NCBI GenBank assembly: GCA_947466425.1
Contig: CANIBZ010000001.1
Location: 62,001-126,000, forward strand
Direction of reading: 5' to 3'
Source of the DNA: Flavobacteriales bacterium
GTDB taxonomy: Bacteria; Bacteroidota; Bacteroidia; Flavobacteriales_D; Sanyastnellaceae
Length of the DNA: 64,000 nucleotides
The position numbers and the translations under genes are program-made. Below are positions 16,025-25,196 of this stretch, in pieces (the stretch's first letter is position 1; every line of letters starts with the position of its first letter). Below the pieces are notes generated by a model. It was not told the DNA's origin. It did not search any database and saw nothing but the letters and a program-made list of their open reading frames with translations.

Positions 16025-17325
16025 TTTTTGGAATTTGTTTTTTTCTGGTTGTAAACATCGTATGACCGCATGAGATAATCGAAGATCATGTGTCCGGCAA
16101 CTTTGGTTCCGTCTCTGCTCAAGTGGGTGTAATCATTGTTTGCCAATTTCGGAACCGAGTCTTGAACCCAGCCTACAATTGACCCTTCTCCGCCCATTGC
16201 GTCATATAAACTAAAGAAAGCACATCCATTATTTTGAGCTGCAGTTCTTTGTGCTTTTTCAAGGTCTTTAACTGTTACATCGCTAGTCCATTCGCCTTTT
16301 ATTTTTCGACCCTTGTCTGAAATTCCGATTACTAAAACGGATGAATTTGGGAAACATGATTTGACATGTTTAATTGTTTTGTCGAAGGATTTTTCATAAT
16401 TCCTATAGTCTGAAACCCCCACTCCGTGAACATTCAATCCGAATTCTAAAATAATGAGTCTGTAATTTATTACTTCTTCGATGCTTGTAAATAGTGTTTT
16501 CGGTAATTGACTCAAGCCCGATCCAGAACTTCCGCGATAAGCGAAATTGTCTACGTAGCAGCCAATGCCGTTTTCAAAATTTACACCATAAATTGCAGGA
16601 GCTCCTTCGCTACACTTAATGCTGACTTGCTTTCCTTTTAAATCGTTTAGGGCTATGTAATATTTGTTTTCTTTAGGCCAATGAATTGCAGATTTTTGAC
16701 CGTTATTCTCGTATTCTATTGTTCCAGAAGATGAAGGGTCTGCGAACATCCATGCTTGATTAAATGCAAATTTTGTAGCGGTGAATGTTGTGCTTGCACC
16801 GGACTTTCCAATAAATACTTGACCTGTTGGACCAGGGGTATATGGGCTTGAATTGTCTTGAATATTTGGAGCGTCCCAAGCCTCATTGAATTGTTGTCCG
16901 ATTGTAACACGATAACCGGCTACTATAGACGTCATAGGCATCCAACCAACTCCACTTCCACCGAATTTTTTTTGCATTTCATCTCTAAGGTCAGATGTAA
17001 GTAAATCTCCTTCAATCTGAGAATCACCGAAATGCGCAATATGAAGACTTCTGGTATTCCCTGGCAAGGAATCTAAACCTGAAAAAAAGGCATCCAAGTT
17101 TCCGGTTAATTCAACTTGCCCCTTTCCCACAACTAAAATTGAATCATTGTACAAAGAATCTTTTACTTGATTAATCGAATCTTGAATAATGTTCTCGGAT
17201 TTAATTTCACTAATGAAATCTACTTGCAGATTTTCTGGTAAACTCTTCACAAAGATGGAATATATAATAACTCCAACGGCTGCCAATGCAAGCAGCAATG
17301 CAATTTGTTTTAATGGGTTACGCAT
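16021..17325 (-). CDS. Membrane-anchored SGNH-hydrolase-family protein (second of a pair)
   Basis: This 434-residue product has one N-terminal membrane segment (about residues 8-28, IALLLALAAVGVIIYSIFV) without a clear cleavage site, so it is probably anchored with its bulk in the periplasm. SGNH blocks are IAHFGDSQIEGD (about residues 95-106), a GGSGVGWMP glycine stretch, LIILEFGLNVHG and the C-terminal YTHLSRDG with the catalytic His. It leads the three-gene SGNH-SGNH-MBOAT operon and overlaps the next gene by 4 bp. The two SGNH proteins share block order but differ in membrane attachment. A role in transferring or removing acyl groups on a surface glycan is inferred from the operon. Confidence 0.83.
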   Translation of the reverse strand: MRNPLKQIALLLALAAVGVIIYSIFVKSLPENLQVDFISEIKSENIIQDSINQVKDSLYNDSILVVGKGQVELTGNLDAFFSGLDSLPGNTRSLHIAHFGDSQIEGDLLTSDLRDEMQKKFGGSGVGWMPMTSIVAGYRVTIGQQFNEAWDAPNIQDNSSPYTPGPTGQVFIGKSGASTTFTATKFAFNQAWMFADPSSSGTIEYENNGQKSAIHWPKENKYYIALNDLKGKQVSIKCSEGAPAIYGVNFENGIGCYVDNFAYRGSSGSGLSQLPKTLFTSIEEVINYRLIILEFGLNVHGVGVSDYRNYEKSFDKTIKHVKSCFPNSSVLVIGISDKGRKIKGEWTSDVTVKDLEKAQRTAAQNNGCAFFSLYDAMGGEGSIVGWVQDSVPKLANNDYTHLSRDGTKVAGHMIFDYLMRSYDVYNQKKTNSKK

Positions 17326-17384
17326 GATTTCCTAAATCTGTAAGAATGCGAATTTACAAATATTTTTCGTTTTCGCGAGTTTTC

Positions 17385-17837
17385 TCACTGATTTTCATAG
17401 CCGTAGTCAATGTTTCTTGAAGTAGCGCTAGATGCGCTTACCGCAAGTTCATCGCAGCGTTCGTTGTATTTATTGCCTGCATGCCCCTTCACCCATACAA
17501 ATTTCACGTTGTGTTTGGCAGCCACAGCCATGTAGCGTTTCCATAAATCGGGATTCTTCACATTCTTCCATCCGCGTTTCACCCAACCGGCAATCCACTT
17601 CTTTTCTACAGAGTCAACAACGTATTTAGAATCGCTGTAAATGGTAACCGGACTGTTATCGAATTTCAATAATTCCAACGCAGCGCAAACAGCCATAAGC
17701 TCCATGCGGTTGTTGGTGGTGAGGCGAAAGCCCTCAGAAATTTCTTTGTGGAATTTTCCCGCCATGAGCACTGCTCCGTATCCGCCAGGACCCGGATTCC
17801 CTTTCGCAGCACCGTCAGTGTAAATCGTAATCTCCAT
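17385..17837 (-). CDS. rnhA: Ribonuclease HI
   Basis: RnhA cuts the RNA strand of RNA-DNA hybrids in the cytoplasm. The 150-residue product carries all four catalytic acids: Asp in [15 protein letters not shown] (about residue 8), Glu in NNRMELMA (about 46), Asp in [12 protein letters not shown] (about 69), and Asp in the C-terminal NERCDELA. The basic handle region [12 protein letters not shown] is also present. Its start codon shares one base with the stop of the upstream uridine-kinase-like gene (TTA/CAT overlap at 17837). Confidence 0.96.
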   Translation of the reverse strand: MEITIYTDGAAKGNPGPGGYGAVLMAGKFHKEISEGFRLTTNNRMELMAVCAALELLKFDNSPVTIYSDSKYVVDSVEKKWIAGWVKRGWKNVKNPDLWKRYMAVAAKHNVKFVWVKGHAGNKYNERCDELAVSASSATSRNIDYGYENQ

Positions 17838-18445
17838 TAATAGCCAAGAAGTTTTACCAAACGATCTATTTCGCTTTCAATCGGCTTCGTGCTGTCAATG
17901 ATTAAATCGCAACGGTCAATGAAGGGTTCGAGATATTCAATCTCTGCCGGACGAACGTGATTGTCCCATTGATAACGAACTTCATGCTCTGGATATCCAC
18001 GTTGTCCAAGGTCGCGATTGATGCGTCTTTCCAAACGCAAATCAACAGGAGCGTCTAAGTATATTTTATGATGAAGTATTTCGAAAATTTCGCTGTAATG
18101 AAAAACAAACAATCCCTCCATCACAACAATGGGCGCCGGTTGAATGGTCATCTTCTGCGGTTCCCAAGCTGGATTGTTGAAGTTATATTCTAAAAATTCA
18201 ATTGCATTTCCATTCAACAATTGATTCATGTCGTGAATCAATCGTTCTCTTTCAATTCCCGTTGGAAGATCATAATTCACCCAACCGTTCTCATCTCTGT
18301 GCTGCTCTATTTGCGGCTTATAATAATTGTCCTGAGAGACAAGGGCGAGGTGCTCAGCGGGAATTCGCTCCTTCAATCCACTTAAAAAAGTTGTCTTGCC
18401 CGATCCACTTCCACCTGATATTCCTATGATTTTTACTTCACTCAT
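17837..18445 (-). CDS. udk: Uridine kinase-like P-loop kinase
   Basis: This 202-residue kinase has a Walker [10 protein letters not shown] at residues 10-18, followed by the uridine/phosphoribulokinase-type signatures [17 protein letters not shown] (the FDHPDAF-like position) and [10 protein letters not shown]. The [21 protein letters not shown] segment matches the lid with catalytic arginines. It is the size of bacterial Udk, which phosphorylates uridine and cytidine in pyrimidine salvage. The NFNNPAWEP segment is diverged from classical Udk, so a different small-molecule substrate is possible. Its start overlaps the VWA gene's stop by 4 bp, and its stop overlaps rnhA by 1 bp. Confidence 0.85.
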   Translation of the reverse strand: MSEVKIIGISGGSGSGKTTFLSGLKERIPAEHLALVSQDNYYKPQIEQHRDENGWVNYDLPTGIERERLIHDMNQLLNGNAIEFLEYNFNNPAWEPQKMTIQPAPIVVMEGLFVFHYSEIFEILHHKIYLDAPVDLRLERRINRDLGQRGYPEHEVRYQWDNHVRPAEIEYLEPFIDRCDLIIDSTKPIESEIDRLVKLLGY

Positions 18446-19770
18446 TTTTTCGATTGCTGCTTTATTAGTTCGAAAATTTTCGATTGTGCATCTTCTGCAT
18501 TTTCAATGCAGAGAAAAGATCCTTCTCCAAATTGAGAAATCTTTTCCAAATTTTCTTTTGCGAATTTACTTCCTTTCACCACAATTACGGTCGTGTGTAT
18601 TTTTTGTTTGCGTGCTAAGCGAACAAGCTTTTCAATGCGCTTTTCATCGTCGGGTTTGAAGGCGCCGTCTGTAATGACATAGAGCTGATTGTTTCCCGCT
18701 TCAATTTTCGATTTGCGCAGCATGCGGAAGGCAGCATTGAATCCCGCTGTCCCGCTGGTCTGTCCGTTCGGCTTCTTTCCTTCCAACAACAATCCAAGAT
18801 CTTTTACTTCATTTCCGCTTGTTGTGTTTAACAGCACCTTTGCTTTTTCTGAATACGTGAGAACAGAGAGTTGATCTGTTGCGCGCATAACTCCAGATAG
18901 CGAAGAAAGCGCTTGCTGTGTCAATGGCCATTTCTCTCCTTGGGCCATAGATCCTGAAATGTCTATGAGAAAACTAATGTTGTTCGGAACGAAATCTTTT
19001 TCGCTGAAGGATTTGTTAAGATCTATTTCAATTGTTACAACAGATGGAATTGAATCTATGGGCACAATTAAAGGAGGCGGAGGAACGGTTTCTTTCTTTT
19101 CCAATTCAAAAATAAATCTATGGTTGTGCAGATTAACTTGCGTGGTGATTGACTGCCCTAAATAACCTTCTTTTCCTCCATAGAGCGTGTAGTATCCGAT
19201 CGGAATTTCAGCATTGATCTCTCCGTCTTTATTTGTTTTTTTTGCAAGTTGAAGTTGGCGCTGTTCGAGAACTTCCACATCTGCGTCGTGAATGGGTTTG
19301 CGTGTAACCTTATCAATGACCAAAACATCCAAAGAAAAACCGCCACAGCAAGAGGTGGGCTTCTCGTTGAAATGCGGACAAGGAAGGTCTTCCGTTAAAT
19401 TCACATAAGTAACTTCAGCGCTTATGGTAAGCGAAGTTGAAACGCTTTGTGAAGCGAAATAGACAGGAACAACTTCTTTGAATTTTCCTGTTTTTCTCGG
19501 ATTGAATTTAATTCGAATTACCAAGCTGTCTGCAGGCTGCACGTCTTTCGTAGAATACAACACTTGAAAATTCGGAGAAAATTCGGCGCGAAGTAAGTGG
19601 TCTGTTTTCGATCCTTCATTCCAAACAACAATATCTGTAACGCGCTCGGTGTATTTAGTGAATACGCCGTAGTTCACGCTTTGTTCACTCCAACGCAATT
19701 GCGCACTCGCTTGAAAGCAGAGAAGCGTAAAAACAATTACGAGTATTTTATTTATGTTGAAGTAATGCAT
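18442..19770 (-). CDS. Exported protein with DUF1573-like N-terminus and von Willebrand A domain
   Basis: This 442-residue product begins with a signal peptide cut at QASA-Q (about residue 24). Residues about 25-125 resemble a DUF1573/Ig-like strand-rich domain (VNYGVFTKYTERVTDIVVWN). A carboxypeptidase-regulatory-like beta domain follows at about 145-215 (LDVLVIDKVTRKPIHDADVEVLE). Residues about 260-440 form a VWA domain with an intact MIDAS: DISGSMAQG, then a later Thr and Asp (VITDGAFKP). A metal-dependent ligand-binding role at the cell envelope is likely; the ligand is unknown. It overlaps udk by 4 bp and the upstream GH3 gene by 23 bp, so four unrelated genes appear to share one transcript. 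Confidence 0.82.
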   Translation of the reverse strand: MHYFNINKILVIVFTLLCFQASAQLRWSEQSVNYGVFTKYTERVTDIVVWNEGSKTDHLLRAEFSPNFQVLYSTKDVQPADSLVIRIKFNPRKTGKFKEVVPVYFASQSVSTSLTISAEVTYVNLTEDLPCPHFNEKPTSCCGGFSLDVLVIDKVTRKPIHDADVEVLEQRQLQLAKKTNKDGEINAEIPIGYYTLYGGKEGYLGQSITTQVNLHNHRFIFELEKKETVPPPPLIVPIDSIPSVVTIEIDLNKSFSEKDFVPNNISFLIDISGSMAQGEKWPLTQQALSSLSGVMRATDQLSVLTYSEKAKVLLNTTSGNEVKDLGLLLEGKKPNGQTSGTAGFNAAFRMLRKSKIEAGNNQLYVITDGAFKPDDEKRIEKLVRLARKQKIHTTVIVVKGSKFAKENLEKISQFGEGSFLCIENAEDAQSKIFELIKQQSKK

Positions 19771-21244
19771 CTGCCAATTTTCGATCGTTCGCGAGTCGTG
19801 GAATTTTATTCTGACCTCCTAATTTTCCTTCCGATTTCATATAAGCATTGAATGCTCCGTTTTTCACTGGAGTAATTTTCAACTTTTGTAAAACGCTTCC
19901 CACAATGAGGTCCTTGTAGTAAACATTTTGTTCTTGCATTTTATTGTCTAGCAATTCTTGAAGTGCACTCAATTCAGGAATCTCTCCGTTGAATTCAATA
20001 ATCCATTCGTGATAGGGAAGTCCTTCTGTTGGCTGCACCTGCGGAGCGACATGAAACTCATTCACCGAGAAGTTCAGCTGTGTCAGCGCATGCGTCATGG
20101 CTCGATCAACCTCTTCACCAATGACATGTTCGCCAAAAGCGCTGGTGAAATGTTTAATTCTTCCCGTGACTAAAATGCGATAAGGATTCAGCGAAACAAA
20201 CTTCACTGTGTCTCCTATGCTATAGGCCCAAAGTCCTGCGTTGTTGCTAAGAATGAGCGCATAGTTCACACCCAATTCAACTTCATGCAGCGCGTAACGT
20301 TTCGGATTTTCAGTGAAGTATTCTTCAGCTTTGATGAATTCGAAATAGATACCGCTGTTAATGTTTAAACGAAGTCCTTCAGCCTCTTGACTGTCTTGAT
20401 AGGCAAGGAATCCTTCGCTTGCTGGATATAATTCGATGGTTGGAATTTCTTCTCCAATGAGTTCTGCAAATCTTGATTTATACGGAGCGAAATTCACTCC
20501 GCCGAAAACGAACAGTTCGAAATTCGGAAAAATTTCTTTGATGGTTTGCTTGCCTGTTTTTTCAAGCAGCAATTCGAAATACATCTGCACCCAGCTCGGA
20601 ATTCCTGAGATGAGACGCATGTCTTGTTTGCATGTCTCTTCAACAATTCTATTGATTTTTGTTTCCCAATCTTCAATGCAATTGGTTGCGTAAGAAGGCA
20701 TGCGATTCTTTTGCAAATAGCCAGGAACGTGATTGGCTACAATGCCCGAAAGTCTTCCGTAAGGAATACCCGAATCGAGTCTGCTTAATTCAGGACTTCC
20801 TTGAAGGAAAATCATTTTTCCATCTACGAATTTCGATTGCCCTGTTTCACCAATGTAGTTCAACAGTGCGTTGCGCGCGGAACCAATGTGATTGGGAAGC
20901 GAGGCTTGTGTAAGCGGAATGAATTTCGTTCCGCTAGTTGTTCCGGAAGTCTTGCAGAAATATTTCGGCATGCCCGGCCACAAAACAGAAAGCTCTCCGG
21001 CCTTCGCGCGTTCCATATACGGAACCAATTCCTCATAGTCGCGAACAGGCACCGCATGTGTCCATTCAGAATGACTTGAAATATTTTTGAAGTGGTGGTC
21101 ATTTCCAAATGCAGTGTTACTGGCTTCATGCAAGAGTTTTTTTAAAACGTTTTCCTGCAAGGCTTGCGCATTTCCATTTTCATTCTGCAATGATTTACGA
21201 ATGCGTTTTCCGAGCCAAAGACTGGCGCTTGACTTGATGGACAT
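19748..21244 (-). CDS. GH3-family acyl-adenylating protein
   Basis: This 498-residue cytoplasmic protein belongs to the GH3 family, best known from plant auxin- and jasmonate-amido synthetases, which adenylate a carboxylic acid and couple it to an amine. The ANL-type ATP motif is CKTSGTTSGTKFIPLT (about residues 95-110). ELYPASEGF gives the second motif and VTGRIKHFTSAFGEHV the hinge region. Bacteroidota often encode one such protein, and its substrate there is not established as far as I know. It overlaps the VWA gene by 23 bp and lies 3 bp after the T9SS cargo gene stop. Confidence 0.88.
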   Translation of the reverse strand: MSIKSSASLWLGKRIRKSLQNENGNAQALQENVLKKLLHEASNTAFGNDHHFKNISSHSEWTHAVPVRDYEELVPYMERAKAGELSVLWPGMPKYFCKTSGTTSGTKFIPLTQASLPNHIGSARNALLNYIGETGQSKFVDGKMIFLQGSPELSRLDSGIPYGRLSGIVANHVPGYLQKNRMPSYATNCIEDWETKINRIVEETCKQDMRLISGIPSWVQMYFELLLEKTGKQTIKEIFPNFELFVFGGVNFAPYKSRFAELIGEEIPTIELYPASEGFLAYQDSQEAEGLRLNINSGIYFEFIKAEEYFTENPKRYALHEVELGVNYALILSNNAGLWAYSIGDTVKFVSLNPYRILVTGRIKHFTSAFGEHVIGEEVDRAMTHALTQLNFSVNEFHVAPQVQPTEGLPYHEWIIEFNGEIPELSALQELLDNKMQEQNVYYKDLIVGSVLQKLKITPVKNGAFNAYMKSEGKLGGQNKIPRLANDRKLADALLQHK

Positions 21245-21247
21245 ACG

Positions 21248-23110
21248 TTATTCCTTGATGAAAATTTGCGACGAAGAGTGATTCGCTTGAATTACTTTAA
21301 TAGTGTATATTCCAGCAGGAAATTCGGAAACATTCATTTCAATTTTCAATACTTCTGTATTACTTTTTTGCGAATGAATTCGTCTTCCGGTTTGGTCGAA
21401 AATTTCAATCAGAGCCAATTCTTTTTCATTCAAAAGAATGGAAAGTGATTCGTTAGCTGGATTGGGATAAACCTGAAACGATTGACCGAATGATTGTTCG
21501 GTTATGTTTGAAACAGGACCAAAATTCATGCGAATCATGGGTGTTCTTGTGAGGTAAAAAAGATCGTTGTTTGAGTTGTTGAAGCGAACCCACGCACTCA
21601 AGTCTTCGGACTTGCCAGACAGTCCAATCACTGCTTGGAACGCGCTGTTCGGAGATCCCACAGCAACAAGATAGAGTCCTTGAGATAAATTTACCGGCGT
21701 GTCGAAGGAAAGGACTTTCATGCTTGCGCCACCAAAAGAATTAATGTCAGCCTCGGTAATGGCAAAGTCTGGAGTGGATGCAATGGCAGCTCCAATTCCT
21801 GTAGCAAGGGAGAACGGAAAGACAGTAGCGTAAACCGAAGAGGGAAGAGTAGTCCCCTCACCAATAGCAACACTCACGCTGTGCAATTGCTGTCCAGATG
21901 ATGGAAGTAAATAAACCGCACCCATTTCGAAAGGTGCATCGGCGTATGCTGCCGAAGGAAGGAACATTGAGCCCAAACTGTTTTCATCGCGAGCGTATGT
22001 AACGGGAGTTACATCGAATTGAAGCCAGTCTATCTGATTGAATATGTTTCCATCGGTTTCGGTTTGAAGACCATTGAAATAGGCGCTGTAGTGTGAAACC
22101 GTTGGGTCAATCTGAAATTCGCCAGCAACAAGAACGGAGTCGGCACCTGGAGCCAAAGCAGAAAGAATAGGCGAATTGCTTTCGAAGAGCAATGCGCCAG
22201 AATTGTCATCGATCAAACGCGCATTTAATGCCACATTGGTTTGAACATTCGTTCCCAAATTGAACACGTTACTTTTGAAGTGCACAATTGGCGCAAAGAC
22301 GCTTGGATACTGCGTGTATTCCATCATTTCGAAACCAGTGGTGTGATCGGGATTGTTGAAATCAAAATCTCCGTAAGATGAATTTTCAATAATCAAGTCA
22401 TTGTCATATCCTTGAATAATTCGAATATCATCAAGTTGCCAGAAGTAGTAAAGTCCGTCGTAAACAAAACGCAATTTCACATTGCTTTGATTGCCTGCGG
22501 TTGCTGGTAGGGGCATGCGCGCGAGTTGCGTGTTAGCTGTTGTAATTCCTTGGTCAAGTGTGTTGGTGTAAAGAACTTCCCACGGTCCGTTGGCAATGGA
22601 AATTTCAACGCGTGTATTTCCTAAGTAGTAGCGGATGTATTGTTCGAATTCCAATACCGCATTTGGAAATCCTGTGAGGTCAATGGGAGATGTGGTTAAA
22701 TAGGAGAGGTGTGGGCCAGGAGCTTGTCCGCTTCCGAAATTATCGACAGTACATGGATTTAAGTTGTTGTCCCAATAGTTGGAATCAAAGATGACAAATC
22801 CGTTTGCAGAGGTTGTGCTTGCGATGGCTTCGCCCACGTTGCCATCGGGAAGACACGAGCCTCTTGAGCCCACCAATTGATTCGGGTTTGTGGAAGGGCC
22901 TCGATATTCCCAAACAGCAAGAGTAGGTGCTCCAGAGTTGCTCCATGTGGCAGGAATGCCGTTGGCGAAGTCTTCCGACCAAATGACGGTCTCTCTATCC
23001 GAAGTATTTGAAGCGTTGCGGGCATGAATGTATGTTCCAGGAGCCGACAGGAATTGTCCTTCCACATAAAATGAAAATAGGATCAGAGCAAAAGTTAAAA
23101 AGCTTCTCAT
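21248..23110 (-). CDS. Large secreted protein with T9SS type A sorting domain
   Basis: This 620-residue product begins MRSFLTFALILFSFYVEGQ, a signal peptide. The N-terminal half looks like a jelly-roll or MAM-type adhesion module (ETVIWSEDFANGIPATWSN opening, FRFVYDGLYYFWQLDDIRI-type closing strand near residue 235). The C-terminus is a type A T9SS domain: VYPNPANESLSILL, then FDQTGRRI, then FPAGIYTIKV and the end IFIKE. The start at 23110 is preferred over an ORF start seven codons upstream because it gives the clean signal peptide. It follows the phosphopantetheinyl transferase gene by 1 bp, probably as one transcript. Function in adhesion is inferred only. Confidence 0.83.
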   Translation of the reverse strand: MRSFLTFALILFSFYVEGQFLSAPGTYIHARNASNTSDRETVIWSEDFANGIPATWSNSGAPTLAVWEYRGPSTNPNQLVGSRGSCLPDGNVGEAIASTTSANGFVIFDSNYWDNNLNPCTVDNFGSGQAPGPHLSYLTTSPIDLTGFPNAVLEFEQYIRYYLGNTRVEISIANGPWEVLYTNTLDQGITTANTQLARMPLPATAGNQSNVKLRFVYDGLYYFWQLDDIRIIQGYDNDLIIENSSYGDFDFNNPDHTTGFEMMEYTQYPSVFAPIVHFKSNVFNLGTNVQTNVALNARLIDDNSGALLFESNSPILSALAPGADSVLVAGEFQIDPTVSHYSAYFNGLQTETDGNIFNQIDWLQFDVTPVTYARDENSLGSMFLPSAAYADAPFEMGAVYLLPSSGQQLHSVSVAIGEGTTLPSSVYATVFPFSLATGIGAAIASTPDFAITEADINSFGGASMKVLSFDTPVNLSQGLYLVAVGSPNSAFQAVIGLSGKSEDLSAWVRFNNSNNDLFYLTRTPMIRMNFGPVSNITEQSFGQSFQVYPNPANESLSILLNEKELALIEIFDQTGRRIHSQKSNTEVLKIEMNVSEFPAGIYTIKVIQANHSSSQIFIKE

Positions 23111-23111
23111 A

Positions 23112-23699
23112 TTATTGCGTGTATACCACAAAGGTATTGTTAAGGTTCATGAGCTTGAGGGTGAAAATGCGATCGCCATGAACACCCGAATAGTTAGCAA
23201 TTATTTCTTCCGAATTCCAATTTATTGAAGTCACGGTTATGCTTTCAGCAAACGGAACGTCCGTGCCGAAGTATTTGAAAATCGCTTCTTTGGTACACCA
23301 GATGGCAGTTCTTTCTTCGGTAGACTGAAATTGATTCAGTTCGTTTTCGTTACAAAATTTATTCGCAATGCGGTGAATGCGTTCTTCAACGGTTTGTATG
23401 TCTAGCCCTATTTCTTCTTCGTGAATAATAATTCCAACAAGATTCTTGTCGTGTGAAATACTAATGAATTGGCCATCGCGCAGAATAGGCTTCCCAAATT
23501 CATTGTATTGAAGTTGATCTTCAAGCTTTGCTTCTTTCAACAACAATAATGTTGCGAACCGCTCGATATCCCTGCGATTGGGAAGTTGATTAGGGAAGTG
23601 TTGTCTTGCCTTTTCGGCTAAGTCCATCCAAGCCTCTTCAGACTCTGTTAAGTGCCAGAGTAGTATGTTTTTATTCGAAGGAAGTGGCCAAATGGGCAT
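23112..23699 (-). CDS. 4'-phosphopantetheinyl transferase superfamily protein
   Basis: This Sfp/AcpT-type enzyme moves the 4'-phosphopantetheine arm of CoA onto a carrier-protein serine. The 195-residue product shows the paired metal-binding motifs GLDIQ (the GxDxE-like position, about residue 100) and WCTKEAIFKYFG (W-x2-KEA-x2-K, about residue 138). The last residue of the first motif is Gln rather than Glu. Translation should begin at MPIWPLP (23699); the frame runs 30 codons further upstream into the ahcY promoter region. It is divergent from ahcY and leads a short operon with the T9SS cargo gene. The cognate carrier protein is not in this window. Confidence 0.85.
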   Translation of the reverse strand: MPIWPLPSNKNILLWHLTESEEAWMDLAEKARQHFPNQLPNRRDIERFATLLLLKEAKLEDQLQYNEFGKPILRDGQFISISHDKNLVGIIIHEEEIGLDIQTVEERIHRIANKFCNENELNQFQSTEERTAIWCTKEAIFKYFGTDVPFAESITVTSINWNSEEIIANYSGVHGDRIFTLKLMNLNNTFVVYTQ

Positions 23700-23730
23700 G
23701 AAAAATCTTTTTGCTAAGGTATTCAACCTT

Positions 23731-23757
23731 TTGTTTAATGTTCTGTTTATACATTTG
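23731..23757 (+). promoter_or_regulatory. Candidate promoter of ahcY
   Basis: TTG (23731-23733), 16 bp, then TACATTTG (23750-23757). The -7 matches TAnnTTTG exactly; the spacing is one base short of the usual 17-19. It lies 20 bp before the ATG at 23777. Confidence 0.45.
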
Positions 23758-23776
23758 CACACAAATAATTGAAAAT

Positions 23777-25093
23777 ATGAGCCAAACACTCACAAGCACA
23801 ATGAACTACAAAGTAAAAGACATGTCTCTCGCAGAGTGGGGACGTAAAGAAATTTTATTGGCGGAAGCAGAGATGCCAGGATTGATGTCCTTGCGTTCTG
23901 AATTCGGAGCCAGTAAGCCTCTGCAAGGCGCTCGCGTAGCGGGATGTCTGCACATGACTATTCAAACAGCCGTTTTAATTGAAACGCTTGTTGAATTAGG
24001 AGCACAAGTTTCTTGGAGCTCTTGTAACATTTTCTCTACACAGGATCACGCTGCTGCTGCAATTGCTGCTGCAGGTATTCCAGTGTTTGCTTGGAAAGGA
24101 ATGAACGAAGAGGAATTCGATTGGTGCATTGAACAAACACTTCACGCGTTCGAAGGCGGAGAAGCTTTGAATATGATCTTAGATGACGGTGGCGATCTAA
24201 CGAACATGGTGTTCGATCGTTTTCCTGAATTAGCAGCGGGTATTCGTGGTATTTCTGAAGAGACAACTACTGGAGTTCTTCGTTTGTACGACCGTGAGAA
24301 GAACGGAACTTTGTTGCTTCCTGCAATTAACATCAATGACTCTGTTACGAAGAGTAAATTCGATAACAAGTACGGATGTCGCGAGTCTTTGGTAGATGCA
24401 CTTCGCAGAGCTACGGACTTAATGATGGCGGGTAAAGTGGCTGTTGTTGCGGGATATGGCGATGTTGGAAAAGGATCTGCAGATTCTTTGCGTAATGCAG
24501 GTGTTCGTGTAATCGTTACTGAGATCGATCCGATTTGTGCGCTTCAAGCGGCAATGGAAGGATTTGAAGTAAAGAGAATGGATACCGCAATAGCTGAAGC
24601 AGACATTATTGTTACCGCAACAGGTAACCACCAAATTATTGTTGGAAAGCACTTTATGGCTATGAAGCACAATGCAGTCGTTTGTAACATTGGACACTTC
24701 GACAATGAAATTGATATGGCATGGTTGAACAGCAACTACGGCGCGTCGAAAGACACCATTAAGCCACAAGTAGACAAGTACACCTTAGAAGGAAAAGACA
24801 TTATTGTTTTGGCTGAAGGTCGTTTGGTGAACTTGGGTTGTGCAACTGGACACCCTTCGTTTGTAATGAGTAACTCATTTACGAACCAAGTATTGGCTCA
24901 ATTGGAATTGTGGATGCACCGTGAGAACTACGAGAACAAGGTTTATGTTTTACCTAAGCATCTCGATGAGAAGGTAGCCATGTTGCACTTAGCGAAGATT
25001 GGTGTTGAGCTGGAATCATTAACTCAAAGTCAAGCAGACTACATAGGTGTTCCATTAGCTGGTCCATTTAAAAACGATGCTTACAGATATTAA
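23777..25093 (+). CDS. ahcY: Adenosylhomocysteinase (S-adenosyl-L-homocysteine hydrolase)
   Basis: AhcY splits S-adenosylhomocysteine, the by-product of SAM-dependent methylation, into adenosine and homocysteine using bound NAD. The 438-residue product has the NAD loop [14 protein letters not shown] (about residue 218), the [10 protein letters not shown] motif and the C-terminal NDAYRY signature, where Lys and Tyr contact NAD of the neighbouring subunit. I begin at 23777 ([15 protein letters not shown]). The open frame upstream to 23711 has no coding character and contains the promoter. It is a monocistronic gene with a strong terminator 22 bp after the stop. Confidence 0.97.
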   Translation: MSQTLTSTMNYKVKDMSLAEWGRKEILLAEAEMPGLMSLRSEFGASKPLQGARVAGCLHMTIQTAVLIETLVELGAQVSWSSCNIFSTQDHAAAAIAAAGIPVFAWKGMNEEEFDWCIEQTLHAFEGGEALNMILDDGGDLTNMVFDRFPELAAGIRGISEETTTGVLRLYDREKNGTLLLPAININDSVTKSKFDNKYGCRESLVDALRRATDLMMAGKVAVVAGYGDVGKGSADSLRNAGVRVIVTEIDPICALQAAMEGFEVKRMDTAIAEADIIVTATGNHQIIVGKHFMAMKHNAVVCNIGHFDNEIDMAWLNSNYGASKDTIKPQVDKYTLEGKDIIVLAEGRLVNLGCATGHPSFVMSNSFTNQVLAQLELWMHRENYENKVYVLPKHLDEKVAMLHLAKIGVELESLTQSQADYIGVPLAGPFKNDAYRY

Positions 25094-25114
25094 TCTTAGC
25101 AAATAGAAATGAAG

Positions 25115-25152
25115 AAAGGGTTGTCGAAAGTCAACCCTTTTCTTTTGTTTTA
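25115..25152 (+). terminator. Rho-independent terminator of ahcY
   Basis: A perfect 9-bp stem (AAAGGGTTG at 25115-25123 with CAACCCTTT at 25132-25140) and an 8-nt loop precede a T-rich tail (TTCTTTTGTTTTAT). Confidence 0.88.
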
Positions 25153-25196
25153 TGTTGAAGGGAAAGACTAAATTCGAAGAATAAATTATTCGTTTT

